From contig JAGQYO010000010.1 of NCBI GenBank assembly GCA_020435995.1, positions 1 to 64,000 of the forward strand: DNA of 64,000 bases, read 5' to 3'. The notes beneath the pieces are model-generated. The model was not told the DNA's origin. It did not search any database and worked only from the letters and a program-made list of their open reading frames with translations. The position numbers were made by a program, and so were the translations under genes. Each line of letters opens with the position of its first letter. The first letter of the stretch is position 1. Origin of the DNA: Flavobacteriales bacterium. Its GTDB lineage: Bacteria; Bacteroidota; Bacteroidia; Flavobacteriales_G; Salibacteraceae. Below are positions 1 through 9,372 of this stretch, in pieces.

Positions 1-1
1 G

Positions 2-1288
2 GGGGAACTAAGATTGACCTATGCTGGGCTACTCTTGTTTGGTAGTAAAATGGCGCATCGGAGGCTGATACCAGCAGTTAGGGTAGATTACATTCGGGTT
101 CCTGGTAGCATTTGGATTGAAAACCCTGATAATCGGTTTACCACAGTTGATATGCGGGGATCGCTTCTTCTCATTTTGTCCCGAATCTATAATTCGGTTG
201 TTGATGACCTTCCAAAAGGGTTTTTATTGCCTGAAGGAGAGCTGCAAGCTGAATCCGTAGGACTTCCTGGAAGGGTTTTGCGCGAGGCTTTAGTTAATGC
301 CCTCATGCACAGATCGTATCGAGAAAATCAACCGATTCAAATCATACGTTATAGCAATCGTATTGAGATTCGCAACCCAGGGTTTTCCTTAAAATCGGAT
401 GAACATTTTGGAGATCCTGGTTCTCAACAGAGGAACCCTTTTATTGCTGCCGTTTTTCATGAAACAAATTTGGCAGAAACCAAGGGTAGTGGAATTCGTA
501 CCATGAGAAAGTTAATGGATAAGTCTGGAATGGCTCCACCTACTTTTGAGTCGGACCATTCTCAAAATACATTTACTACTCGTTTGTTATTACATCATTT
601 TTTGAGTGAATTCGATTTAGTGTGGTTACGACAGTTCGATTATTTGGGCATAAATGACAATCAAAAAAAGGCGCTTATTTTTATTCGCGAGGTAGGCGCA
701 ATTGATAACCCAACTTATCGTCAGCTAAGTGGTGAAGATGTGTTAAAAGCTAGTCAGGAACTGCGAAGTCTTAAAAATTTCGACCTGCTATTTTCTAAAG
801 GTAAAAGCAGAGCTACATATTATGTTGCTGGTGCACTATTGCAAACTGCACTAGTGCAGTTAGACGAAAGTAGCAGTTCTTCTTCTGCAAGTGCTTTTGT
901 AGGAAATATTCAAGCTGCTACTGCACCACCTAATTCACTTACTGCACCACCTCAAAATACTACTGCACCACCTCAACAAGTCGATCTTCTCGCTTCTAAT
1001 GAAAGAGCATTGTTGCTAAAAGATGCGCCAAAGGATATTTTAGCTATGCTTGATAAAATGGGGAAAAGAACCAAGGATAAAAGTTTTATAAATGGGCTAA
1101 TTGTTCGTTTGTGCAGATGGAAATTTCTGAAGGCTTCCGAAATTGCAATCATTCTTGCGAAGTCCGAAAAATGGGTACTACGAGAGTACATTACACTTCT
1201 GATTCAGGCAGGGGAATTACAATATACCATACCTGACATGAAAAATCACCCCGATCAAGCTTACATTGCTAGTGCAAAAGAAGGATGA
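2..1288 (+). CDS. AlbA_2/HATPase_c_4 ATP-binding protein (5' truncated)
   Basis: The reading frame is open to the left edge, so the true start lies outside the window and only the C-terminal part is seen. Near the start is LTYAGLLLFG, typical of the region after an AlbA_2 (divergent AAA-4, formerly Schlafen-like) domain. It is followed by the GHKL-like segment LREALVNALMHRSY and by RNPG, which mark HATPase_c_4. The C-terminal half looks like winged-helix units linked by a short Thr-Ala-Pro-Pro repeat stretch (about residues 303-324 counted from position 14). The family is RecG C-terminal-like and is often cargo in type I restriction loci. Its stop overlaps the next ATG (ATGA), so it is probably translated together with the GIY-YIG gene. 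The biological role is unknown. Confidence 0.8.
   Translation, partial: GELRLTYAGLLLFGSKMAHRRLIPAVRVDYIRVPGSIWIENPDNRFTTVDMRGSLLLILSRIYNSVVDDLPKGFLLPEGELQAESVGLPGRVLREALVNALMHRSYRENQPIQIIRYSNRIEIRNPGFSLKSDEHFGDPGSQQRNPFIAAVFHETNLAETKGSGIRTMRKLMDKSGMAPPTFESDHSQNTFTTRLLLHHFLSEFDLVWLRQFDYLGINDNQKKALIFIREVGAIDNPTYRQLSGEDVLKASQELRSLKNFDLLFSKGKSRATYYVAGALLQTALVQLDESSSSSSASAFVGNIQAATAPPNSLTAPPQNTTAPPQQVDLLASNERALLLKDAPKDILAMLDKMGKRTKDKSFINGLIVRLCRWKFLKASEIAIILAKSEKWVLREYITLLIQAGELQYTIPDMKNHPDQAYIASAKEG
920..973 (+). repeat. Three 12-base direct repeats, period 21, inside the ATPase gene
   Basis: The unit ACTGCACCACCT occurs at 920-931, 941-952 and 962-973. It encodes repeated Thr-Ala-Pro-Pro in an Asn/Gln/Pro-rich linker. 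The 21-base period keeps the frame, so copy number could change without breaking the gene. Confidence 0.85.
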
Positions 1289-1872
1289 ATATGCACAACT
1301 GGAGCGAACCCTATATCGATCAATTACAAGCACTATTGGCAAAAGCAGAAGTAACTGCTGACTCAGTAAAAGCGGTTCTAAATCAGCCGAATACACCCTA
1401 CTTATCTGAATTATACGAAACCACTATGGTTGATAACAGTTATGTGGAAGATTGTTTGTCAAACAATGAAAGCTCTACCAGCAAAACAAAAACCCTAAAG
1501 CATAAGTTCATAGAGTTAAGTTATTCACCCAATGTAAAGTCCAAATCGAGCATTAAATCACTAAATGAATTCAAAGGCTTGTATGTATTTGGTGAAGAAG
1601 TTAATGGAACTGTAGTTCCTGTTTATGTAGGAATTTCTAGGGTTATTTATCAAAGACTCAGGAACCATGGTTGGGGTAAATTGAAGAACAATTGCACCTT
1701 AGCTTATCTCATTTCCAAAGATCAAAAAATTTCACTCTGTGAAGCTAAATTGTTGGTCAGGAATTTCAAGGTATTTCTACATCCCGAAAAAGAAGATTAC
1801 GATCTTTATTTTCTAGAAGTTGCCATTGCGGGTATTCTAAAAACCAAATGGAACTCATTCAGAACGCATTGA
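1285..1872 (+). CDS. GIY-YIG-superfamily protein
   Basis: This 195-residue protein has a C-terminal GIY-YIG-like nuclease fold. Seen in order are G98-L99-Y100 (the GIY strand), VYVGIS (the YIG strand, about 113-118), an Arg in IYQRLRNH, a Glu in YFLEVAIAG and a final Asn in TKWN. That is the full set of positions expected for a metal-dependent GIY-YIG active site. The first 90 residues are unrecognised and Ser/Thr-rich at their end. The ATG overlaps the upstream stop, and the next GIY-YIG gene starts four bases after its own stop, so the three form one transcription unit. Nuclease activity is inferred from the motif alone. Confidence 0.7.
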   Translation: MNMHNWSEPYIDQLQALLAKAEVTADSVKAVLNQPNTPYLSELYETTMVDNSYVEDCLSNNESSTSKTKTLKHKFIELSYSPNVKSKSSIKSLNEFKGLYVFGEEVNGTVVPVYVGISRVIYQRLRNHGWGKLKNNCTLAYLISKDQKISLCEAKLLVRNFKVFLHPEKEDYDLYFLEVAIAGILKTKWNSFRTH

Positions 1873-1875
1873 ATA

Positions 1876-2319
1876 ATGGATGACTTGAAGAAGATAAAAT
1901 TAGAATGGAGTTATCCAAGGGAATTTAGTAGCGCCTTGTGTTGTCACCATGCCAAAAATCGAGGTTTATATCAAATTTCTCGTATTTGGGGAGGTAAAGA
2001 AACTTTGGTTTATATAGGGTTGGTGAAGGGACGAAACCGGCAGTTTCGGAATCGATTAAGAGAACATGAATATTGGCTTAGAGAGGTAAGGGGGGTGATA
2101 AAAGTTCGTTTTGGCACACTGCAAGTTCCGCCCAAAACTCGTCTTACAAATAAACTTATCGAAACCATTGAGGGAGTACTTATTTGTGAATATCAGCCTC
2201 CATATAATGTGGCTAAACGAGAAACCTTTTTGGCTCACCAAAATGTAGTAATTTATAATTGTGGCTTTCGTGGGTCGCTTAAAAAATCATTTAAGGTAGA
2301 AGATTATTATCTGGATTAG
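1876..2319 (+). CDS. GIY-YIG-superfamily protein, second copy
   Basis: This 147-residue protein is almost entirely a GIY-YIG-like domain: G30-LY, then LVYIGLV, NRLREH with the conserved Arg, a Glu in LIETIEGVL, and QPPYN with the terminal Asn. The active-site positions appear complete. It is not a close copy of the preceding protein, since only the motif residues align, so this looks like an old pairing rather than a recent duplication. It starts four bases after the previous stop. DNA or RNA cleavage is inferred from the fold; the target is unknown. Confidence 0.72.
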   Translation: MDDLKKIKLEWSYPREFSSALCCHHAKNRGLYQISRIWGGKETLVYIGLVKGRNRQFRNRLREHEYWLREVRGVIKVRFGTLQVPPKTRLTNKLIETIEGVLICEYQPPYNVAKRETFLAHQNVVIYNCGFRGSLKKSFKVEDYYLD

Positions 2320-2531
2320 CGGATTTAACTAAGCCATTGGATGTCATAATTGATTCTTTAATAGGATATAATCAGGCCTTCAATTTTTTACTTTCTTTGA
2401 GAAGTAGTCCATAAACGGCATTTCTGTGGTTCAGGATAAATTTGGTTTAATTGAAGTGCAGAACTAGTGCACACAATCGGTCAATCTTGCAACAAATTTA
2501 TGACATGAGGCAGATTAATTAAAGTTAAGAA

Positions 2532-4238
2532 ATGAGCAATCAATTTAATCATTTAGACTTAGATCCAGAAAACCTTGAGTTTAATGAGGCGGTTGATTTT
2601 GTACACAATACCAACTCTTCTTTATACCTTACTGGTAAAGCTGGAAGCGGAAAAACAACCTTCTTAAAGTACATAAAGAAAACTACCAAAAAGAATGCGG
2701 TAATTGTTGCCCCAACTGGAATTGCCGCTATTAATGCTGGGGGTCAGACGATTCATTCGTTTTTTCAAATTCCCTTTAGTCCTTTTATTCAAGGTGATCC
2801 AAGGTTGGATACCAAAACAAAGGATGCTCAGAATTACTACCAAACCTTTCAATACCGTAAGAAAAAAAGAAAGGTAATACAAGAATTAGAATTGCTCATT
2901 ATCGATGAAGTATCGATGGTTCGTTGCGATATAATTGATGTTATCGATAGAATCCTCAGGATAGAAAAAAGGCAACGGGATTTTCCATTTGGAGGTGTTC
3001 AGGTTTTGTTTATTGGCGATGCATTCCAATTGCCACCTATAATTAATGACAACCAGTGGAATATCCTTTGTGAGTTTTATGATGGTCCTTTCTTTTTTAA
3101 TTCATGGGTATTTGATGGGTATGCACCAAGCTATATAGAGCTAAAGAAAATATACCGTCAAAAGGAGCAAGGTTTTATAGATCTTCTTAACAGAGTACGG
3201 ACAAATGAAGTAACCGACAACGATATTTCAATGCTCAATGGAAGGCTCATAACCCCACCCTCTGACGACAAAGAGTTTATCACCCTTGCAACACATAATA
3301 TTCAAGTAAACCAAACGAATGCAAGAGAGTTGGAAAAGTTGCAAGGGGACATTCATGAATTCGAAGCAACTATTTCAGGAGATTTTCCTAGTAACAACTT
3401 TCCCGCTGAGCATTTTTTAAGACTCAAAGAGGGTGCTCAAATCATGTTTTTAAAAAATGATTATGCAACTCATAAGCGATATTACAATGGAAAAATTGGT
3501 GTCGTTCAAAGTTTTACGGACGACGGAATAGTGGTTTCGTGTTCGGGTGAAGATCCTATTCTTGTAGAAAAAGCCGCTTGGGAGCATATAATTTATGAAT
3601 ATGATAGGGAAGAAAAGAAAATCACGGAAAAAGTAAAAGGAACTTTTACCCAATATCCGTTAAGACTAGCATGGTCAGTTACAGTTCACAAGAGCCAGGG
3701 GCTCAGTTTTCCTAAATTAATTGCCGATGTTCAAGGTGCCTTTGTAGCTGGTCAAGTTTATGTGGCATTATCCCGATGTACTACTTTTTCAGGGCTTATT
3801 TTAAAGAGTCCGATTCACAGGAATTGTATCACATCAAACCCTATGGTAATTGAGTTTGCAAAAAAGGAAACAAATCAACACGAATTAAGCCGAATGAAAA
3901 ACGATGGTAAGGCTGATTTAAGGTATCGAAGGGCAATTAAGGAATTTAATAATGGTGAGATAAAGAAGGCCGTAACAGAAGTAATTGAGGCGATCAATCT
4001 CCGTGATGATTTGGATAGTGACATGTTTCGAAGATTTGTAAGGTATAAAATGATTAAAGGTATGAAGTTGGAAAAATTCGATGCCAATGTCAATCCTTGG
4101 GTGGAATTGGAAAAAGAAATGGAGCGAGCGCTTAACATGGTCAAACTCATTTTGAGAGAAACTGCTGAACAAAACATACCGCTTGATCGTGCAACCGAAG
4201 AATTGAATAATTTAGTTCATCTAGAATCCAAGCAATGA
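2532..4238 (+). CDS. PIF1-like ATP-dependent helicase
   Basis: This 568-residue superfamily 1B helicase has a Walker A motif at about residues 33-44 (LTGKAGSGKTT), motif Ia-like VAPTGIAA, a Walker B LLIIDEVSMV near residue 124, the GD-x-FQLPP motif III, and a C-terminal VHKSQG ... VALSR segment typical of PIF1/RecD-family helicases (UvrD_C_2). It should translocate 5' to 3' on single-stranded DNA. The last 130 residues (KADLRYRRA onward) are a helical tail of unknown role. The stop overlaps the ATG of the HsdR gene, which argues for coupled translation and a shared function in restriction or DNA processing. PIF1-like genes as cargo next to hsdR are known in Bacteroidota; a direct role here is inferred. 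Confidence 0.85.
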   Translation: MSNQFNHLDLDPENLEFNEAVDFVHNTNSSLYLTGKAGSGKTTFLKYIKKTTKKNAVIVAPTGIAAINAGGQTIHSFFQIPFSPFIQGDPRLDTKTKDAQNYYQTFQYRKKKRKVIQELELLIIDEVSMVRCDIIDVIDRILRIEKRQRDFPFGGVQVLFIGDAFQLPPIINDNQWNILCEFYDGPFFFNSWVFDGYAPSYIELKKIYRQKEQGFIDLLNRVRTNEVTDNDISMLNGRLITPPSDDKEFITLATHNIQVNQTNARELEKLQGDIHEFEATISGDFPSNNFPAEHFLRLKEGAQIMFLKNDYATHKRYYNGKIGVVQSFTDDGIVVSCSGEDPILVEKAAWEHIIYEYDREEKKITEKVKGTFTQYPLRLAWSVTVHKSQGLSFPKLIADVQGAFVAGQVYVALSRCTTFSGLILKSPIHRNCITSNPMVIEFAKKETNQHELSRMKNDGKADLRYRRAIKEFNNGEIKKAVTEVIEAINLRDDLDSDMFRRFVRYKMIKGMKLEKFDANVNPWVELEKEMERALNMVKLILRETAEQNIPLDRATEELNNLVHLESKQ

Positions 4239-7200
4239 GCAACTTTTTATTCATCGAACAATCTTGGCCCGAACTTTACCAAAAAGCGGAGCGTGCCGAA
4301 AGGCGTGTTCTTATTGAACCAGATACATCGGCTTTTACTGGTCGCTTGGCCTTGGAATGGATGGTACATAAGATTTATGAGCTTGAAAAGCTTGATTTAC
4401 CTTTTAACAAAGACTTGTTTAGCTTGTTGAGCGAGGTGGAGTTCGTTGCGATTCTTCCTGCTAACTTGAAAAGTGGGGTCCATATTATCCGAAAAACGGG
4501 AAATTCCGCAGCGCACGCAAAACATGTGTCTTCGAGAGATAGCCTAAGAAGTGTGCGGTATCTTTTTGATTTTGTTAAGTGGTTTTCCTGTGTTTACAGC
4601 TATCAAAAACTGTCATTGCCTGGCCGCTTTAACGAGGATTTAATTCCTACTGTTGAGACTGCTGCGGCTGCCATCCAGAAATCCATTGATACTCAAAAGG
4701 AGCTAGATGAGATTAGGTTTAAATACGAGCTTCTAGCTAAAGAGCGGGAAGAAGAGCTCGAAAAAGCCAAGGAGAGTGAAGAGACCTACATTGCGTATTT
4801 GAGCAATATCCAGCATCACAAGAATGCTATATCGGATCGAAAGCTGCAAAGGAATTACAAGAGTTCAAGCGAATACACCGAAAAAGAAACGCGAATTCAC
4901 CTTATTGATGCGAATTTGATTGAAGCTGGATGGAACGAACTCCGACAAGGCTATCATGTTGAATATCCAGTACAAGGAATGCCAATCTCTACAGATAATC
5001 CCAAAGGCAATGGTTATGCAGATTACGTGTTGTGGGATGACAACGGCAAACCATTGGCGGTAATAGAAGCCAAAAGAGCATCACGAAGTATAGAGGAAGG
5101 AAAACATCAAGCAAAACTTTATGCAGATTGCTTGGAGAAGATGCATGGACAGCGGCCAATAATTTTTTATTCCAATGGGTATGACACCAATATTTGGGAT
5201 GATCGGTTTTATTCAGCACCTAGACCTATTTATGGATTTCTAAAAAAAGATGAATTACAACTTCGAATTAACCAAAGAGAAAATCGAAAAAACATACTAC
5301 GCGCTACAATCGAAGAAAGTATATCTGGAAGGCATTATCAAATTGAGGCAATTAAAAGAGTAGCTGAAAGTTTGGTTACCGATGAAATAAACGGCTTTAG
5401 AGGAAAAAAGAGAGAAGCGCTTTTGGTAATGGCCACTGGCAGCGGAAAAACTAGAACTGCTGCTGGATTGGTTGATGTTTTGGTAAAGAATAATTGGGCA
5501 AAAACCGTCTTATTTCTGGCTGATAGAAACGCTCTAGTAAGACAGGCGAAATCAAGGTTTAGTGAATTTTTACCTCATTTATCTTCTATTGATCTCACCA
5601 AAGAATCTGACTCCGATTCAACCCGTTTAGTCTTTAGTACGTACCCAACAATGCTTAACCGAATCGATTTTTCAAAAGAGGGTGATTCAAGAACCTATGG
5701 TGTGGGCCATTTTGATTTAATCATAGTGGACGAGGCACATAGATCAATTTACAACCGTTATCAAGCCATATTTGATTATTTCGATGCCATAATCGTAGGG
5801 CTTACTGCAACCCCTAAGAATGCAATTGATTTTAACACCTATGAACTATTTGGTTGCCCTGATGGTGACCCTACGTTTTCTTATACTTTGGAAGAGGCAG
5901 TGCCCACTTATTTAAAACCATTCGAAAATATTTCAATTGACACTAAGTTCATCAGAGAGGGTATAAAATACGAAGAGCTTACTGCCGCGGAAAAAGTTCG
6001 ATATGAGGAGACCTTTATGGACAATTCAACGGGGTTGTTTCCAGAGCAGATTGCTTCCTCAGAGATGAACAAAACCCTTTTCAATGTGAATACGGTTCAT
6101 AAGGTGTTGGATTCCTTCATATCCAAATGCCTTAAAATTGAAGGAGGCGACAAAATTGGTCGCACCATCATATTCGCTGGCAACCAAAAACATGCAGAAT
6201 TCATTGTAAAACAATTTGAAATCAGGTATCCTGAATATCCTCCAGGGTTCATTGCGATGGTTCATAATAAGGTGTCGCATACCGAGAGCTTAATAGACGC
6301 GTTTTGTGATGAGTTTAAAGAAAACCTTCCACAAATTGTGGTATCGGTCGATATGATGGATACTGGAATTGACGCTCCAAGGGTACTCAATTTGGTCTTT
6401 TTTAAGGTTGTTCGGAGCTATTCAAAGTTTTGGCAAATGATTGGAAGAGGAACTCGGCTATGCCCAGATGTTTTTGGACCAAACCAAGCAAAAGAAAAGT
6501 TCTTGATTTTTGACGTTTGTAGAAATTTTGAGTTTTTCGAAATCGAACAAAATCAGGGTGATTCAAGGCCAAGCCAATCTTTAACCCAACGAATATTTAA
6601 TTCGAGTCTAGAATTGTCGGTTTTACTTGCAGAAACTGGTGAACTGGAAGATTTAGCACTTGCGGCAGAACTAAGAAATACCTTACATTATGCTATTTCG
6701 GGGCTTGATAGAAATAGGGTATCCGTTAAAATGAGGCTAAGGTGGGTGGATGAATTTTCTGACCGTAAGCGATGGAATAATTTGTCCAAAGACGATGTAA
6801 ACGCCATTATTTCCTATTTGTCGGATTTACCTACAGCTGCTTCCGAAGATGAAATAGCAAGGCGCTTTGATTTACTTATTTTAAAGCTTCAATTAGCTAA
6901 GTTATTGGGACTGAATGCTGAAGTGTCCATTACAAGGAATTTGGTAGAAATAGCCAATCAATTGAGTAAAAAATATACAATTCCTGATGTATTGAAGTCA
7001 AAGGAGTTAATAGACCAAATGTGTGATGTGCGGTTTTATCAGGAAATAAGCCAGCGAAAATTAGATCAAGTACGAGAAGAAATCAGGGAACTTGTTCAGT
7101 ACTTAGATAGGTCAACTCGTGAAATAGTTTACACAGATTTTGAAGATTCAGAAGTAACTATTGAAGAGGGAGGTGGATTATCTCATAGCCAGGATTTAAT

Positions 7201-7663
7201 ACCATATAAATCAAGAGTTGAAGAGATAATTAGAGCAAATAGCAACCACATTACCATATCTAAGCTTAAAACAAATCAAACATTGACAATTGATGAAATT
7301 CATGGACTTGAACAGCTGATTTACAATCCCGAATTGGGAAACAAAGAAGACTTCACGCGAGAATTTGGACCGCTACCCTTAGGGCGCTTTGTTAGAAGCA
7401 TTGTCGGCCTAACGGAGGCTGCGGCAAGGCAAGCCTTTTCTGAATTTATTAATGTACCGAATATTGACCCAAAGCAAATCACATTCATTAATACCTTGAT
7501 TCAGTCATTTACAAAAAATGGAATTATTGAACCGGCTATGTTGTTTGAACCACCTTTTACAAATTTGAATGAAAACGGTGTGATTGGCGTGTTTGACGAT
7601 GCAGATGCCCATAAAATAATAAGCATTATAAGACAGATCAACCATAATGCGGATGTAGGTTAA
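4235..7663 (+). CDS. hsdR: Type I restriction endonuclease subunit R (EcoEI-like), with DUF4145 N-terminus
   Basis: This 1142-residue motor and nuclease subunit begins with a DUF4145-like domain (about 25-115), then a charged coiled coil (about 150-200). Next is the HSDR_N nuclease domain with D263 and E278-A-K280, the PD-(D/E)XK signature. The SF2 helicase follows: Walker A MATGSGKT at 399-406, DEAH at 499-502, LTATP, and motif VI IGRGTRL. The C-terminus resembles EcoEI_R_C. All catalytic residues appear intact. The ATG overlaps the PIF1-like gene stop. No hsdM or hsdS for this subunit lies beside it; they may be left of the window. The only hsdM here (11.0 kb) is broken and separated by an attachment-like site, so this HsdR is functional only if partners exist elsewhere. 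Confidence 0.92.
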   Translation: MSNFLFIEQSWPELYQKAERAERRVLIEPDTSAFTGRLALEWMVHKIYELEKLDLPFNKDLFSLLSEVEFVAILPANLKSGVHIIRKTGNSAAHAKHVSSRDSLRSVRYLFDFVKWFSCVYSYQKLSLPGRFNEDLIPTVETAAAAIQKSIDTQKELDEIRFKYELLAKEREEELEKAKESEETYIAYLSNIQHHKNAISDRKLQRNYKSSSEYTEKETRIHLIDANLIEAGWNELRQGYHVEYPVQGMPISTDNPKGNGYADYVLWDDNGKPLAVIEAKRASRSIEEGKHQAKLYADCLEKMHGQRPIIFYSNGYDTNIWDDRFYSAPRPIYGFLKKDELQLRINQRENRKNILRATIEESISGRHYQIEAIKRVAESLVTDEINGFRGKKREALLVMATGSGKTRTAAGLVDVLVKNNWAKTVLFLADRNALVRQAKSRFSEFLPHLSSIDLTKESDSDSTRLVFSTYPTMLNRIDFSKEGDSRTYGVGHFDLIIVDEAHRSIYNRYQAIFDYFDAIIVGLTATPKNAIDFNTYELFGCPDGDPTFSYTLEEAVPTYLKPFENISIDTKFIREGIKYEELTAAEKVRYEETFMDNSTGLFPEQIASSEMNKTLFNVNTVHKVLDSFISKCLKIEGGDKIGRTIIFAGNQKHAEFIVKQFEIRYPEYPPGFIAMVHNKVSHTESLIDAFCDEFKENLPQIVVSVDMMDTGIDAPRVLNLVFFKVVRSYSKFWQMIGRGTRLCPDVFGPNQAKEKFLIFDVCRNFEFFEIEQNQGDSRPSQSLTQRIFNSSLELSVLLAETGELEDLALAAELRNTLHYAISGLDRNRVSVKMRLRWVDEFSDRKRWNNLSKDDVNAIISYLSDLPTAASEDEIARRFDLLILKLQLAKLLGLNAEVSITRNLVEIANQLSKKYTIPDVLKSKELIDQMCDVRFYQEISQRKLDQVREEIRELVQYLDRSTREIVYTDFEDSEVTIEEGGGLSHSQDLIPYKSRVEEIIRANSNHITISKLKTNQTLTIDEIHGLEQLIYNPELGNKEDFTREFGPLPLGRFVRSIVGLTEAAARQAFSEFINVPNIDPKQITFINTLIQSFTKNGIIEPAMLFEPPFTNLNENGVIGVFDDADAHKIISIIRQINHNADVG

Positions 7664-7725
7664 TTAAGTGCGGGTTGGTTGCACATTATGAAGTTTTATT
7701 TGCCATCGGAAAAAGATAAGAAGTG

Positions 7726-9372
7726 ATGAAAAAGATTGGGATTGAAAACTTTCTAGTTTTTAATGAAATGACCGAGATGGAGCTTGCCCCAATAACAGTA
7801 TTGACTGGGCCGAATAATTCGGGGAAGAGTTCTTTTACTAAGTTTTTAAGATTTATGGCGAAAGGAATTGACAATTTTTCATTTCGAGTTCCTGAATTAA
7901 ATTTAAACTCGATAAGAGAAATTAAAAATTGGGAAAATAACGCTGATGAAATAAAGATTAGGGTAGGCGGCGAAATACCATTCCTTGTAGAGGATATAGT
8001 AATTGAACTTACTTATAGAATACGTAAAGAAGAAAGCAGTAAGAAACTCGATTCACTTACTGTTTTAGCAAATAATGAAATTCTTTTCTCCGCACAGAGA
8101 AGAATTACAGTGGATTTGAATAATTCCTTTGCTGAAGAAGAATATTCTATCAACAATTTTAACATTGATTTTATTGTTGAACGCTTGGTTGGAAATGGGT
8201 TGGGTCTAAATAGAAATTATATGACCAAAGGACAGATGAACCATTTAACAGGGGTAACCATGAGAGAATTTTTCGAAAAGAGAATAGCCGAGATTACCGA
8301 AAAATTTGGTGGAGGAAGCAAGCGGCTCTTAAAAGTGCTAAATGATGAGAATAATAAAATTTCAGACGAAGAATTAGCAAAAATTGAAAAAGTCCTTTTT
8401 GATAGTAGAGCGATTTCAGAACCCTACGAAGTGGTAACTCTTCCATATTCAAATTACCTTCTTTCACTTCTAAGGAAATTTAAAGACTTTCCCTCGCAAA
8501 AAGACTCAATTTTAAGAAAAAATGGGTTTAACTTCTCTGCCGATCTAGAACTCGAATTTACGGATCTTGGAAATTTCATATTCAAAGAAGAATATGTTCC
8601 CGAATTGATTTCTTTAGTTCATCAGCTTTATGAAAATTTTTCTCATGTAGAATTTATTTCTTTGAATAGGGGAACACATCAAAATTATTTAAGACATAAT
8701 GGAGTATTTGCTGAAGTAGAAATGGAGTCTGTGATTTCGGAAATAATTAATGAAGGGTTAGCGGAGGATAATAACTTTAAAAGCTTCCTCAAAGACTCTT
8801 TTAATCTCTTGGGCTTAAATTATGAACTAAATATTATTAACTCAGAAGGTGTCGTAAACTTCGTTAAAATGACATCGGAAGACCGAGATCAAAACATTTC
8901 AAATATGGGATATGGCTTTTCCCAGCTTGTTCCAATATTGTTGAAAATAGCTATTACTGGTCTAAAAGCCAATAGATTGCGTGATTTTTGGAACCCGTCA
9001 GAAACTAACTTTCGATTGATAATTGAGGAGCCAGAGTCAAATCTCCATCCAAATTTACAATCCAAATTGGCCGATGTGTTTTTGATGGCAATTAAAACGT
9101 TTGATATAGAACTTATTCTTGAAACGCATAGCGAATACCTTATTAGAAGATTTCAATATCTAGTTGCAAAAAAGGAGTTAAAGAGAAAGGAAATTGTTAT
9201 TCATTATTTTAGTACTATGAATACTATCCAAGACCATAATGAGACTAGGGTTAAGTCTATAAAGATAAATGAGTTTGGAGGGTTGACAGACTCATTTGGA
9301 TCAGGATTTTTTGATGAAGCTACAAGGCTGAAATTTGAGCTCCTTCAATTGAATAAAGAAAGATTGAATTGA
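7726..9372 (+). CDS. OLD/DUF3696-like AAA (ABC-type) ATPase
   Basis: This ATPase of about 548 residues starts with an SMC/OLD-type head: KIGIENFLVFNEM, then Walker A GPNNSGKSS at about 28-36. Late in the protein come a signature-like MGYGFSQLVPIL, Walker B with E434-E435 (IEEPESNLHP) and the switch His in LETHSEYLI. The end (RVKSIKINEFGG) resembles DUF3696. There is no TOPRIM nuclease domain after the ATPase, so it is not a self-contained OLD or GajA nuclease. The ATG at 7726 is preferred over the GTG just before it. It overlaps the next gene (TGATG), so the two are very likely a functional pair in which this protein senses and the partner acts. A role in phage defence is inferred from domain type and location. 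Confidence 0.82.
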   Translation: MKKIGIENFLVFNEMTEMELAPITVLTGPNNSGKSSFTKFLRFMAKGIDNFSFRVPELNLNSIREIKNWENNADEIKIRVGGEIPFLVEDIVIELTYRIRKEESSKKLDSLTVLANNEILFSAQRRITVDLNNSFAEEEYSINNFNIDFIVERLVGNGLGLNRNYMTKGQMNHLTGVTMREFFEKRIAEITEKFGGGSKRLLKVLNDENNKISDEELAKIEKVLFDSRAISEPYEVVTLPYSNYLLSLLRKFKDFPSQKDSILRKNGFNFSADLELEFTDLGNFIFKEEYVPELISLVHQLYENFSHVEFISLNRGTHQNYLRHNGVFAEVEMESVISEIINEGLAEDNNFKSFLKDSFNLLGLNYELNIINSEGVVNFVKMTSEDRDQNISNMGYGFSQLVPILLKIAITGLKANRLRDFWNPSETNFRLIIEEPESNLHPNLQSKLADVFLMAIKTFDIELILETHSEYLIRRFQYLVAKKELKRKEIVIHYFSTMNTIQDHNETRVKSIKINEFGGLTDSFGSGFFDEATRLKFELLQLNKERLN

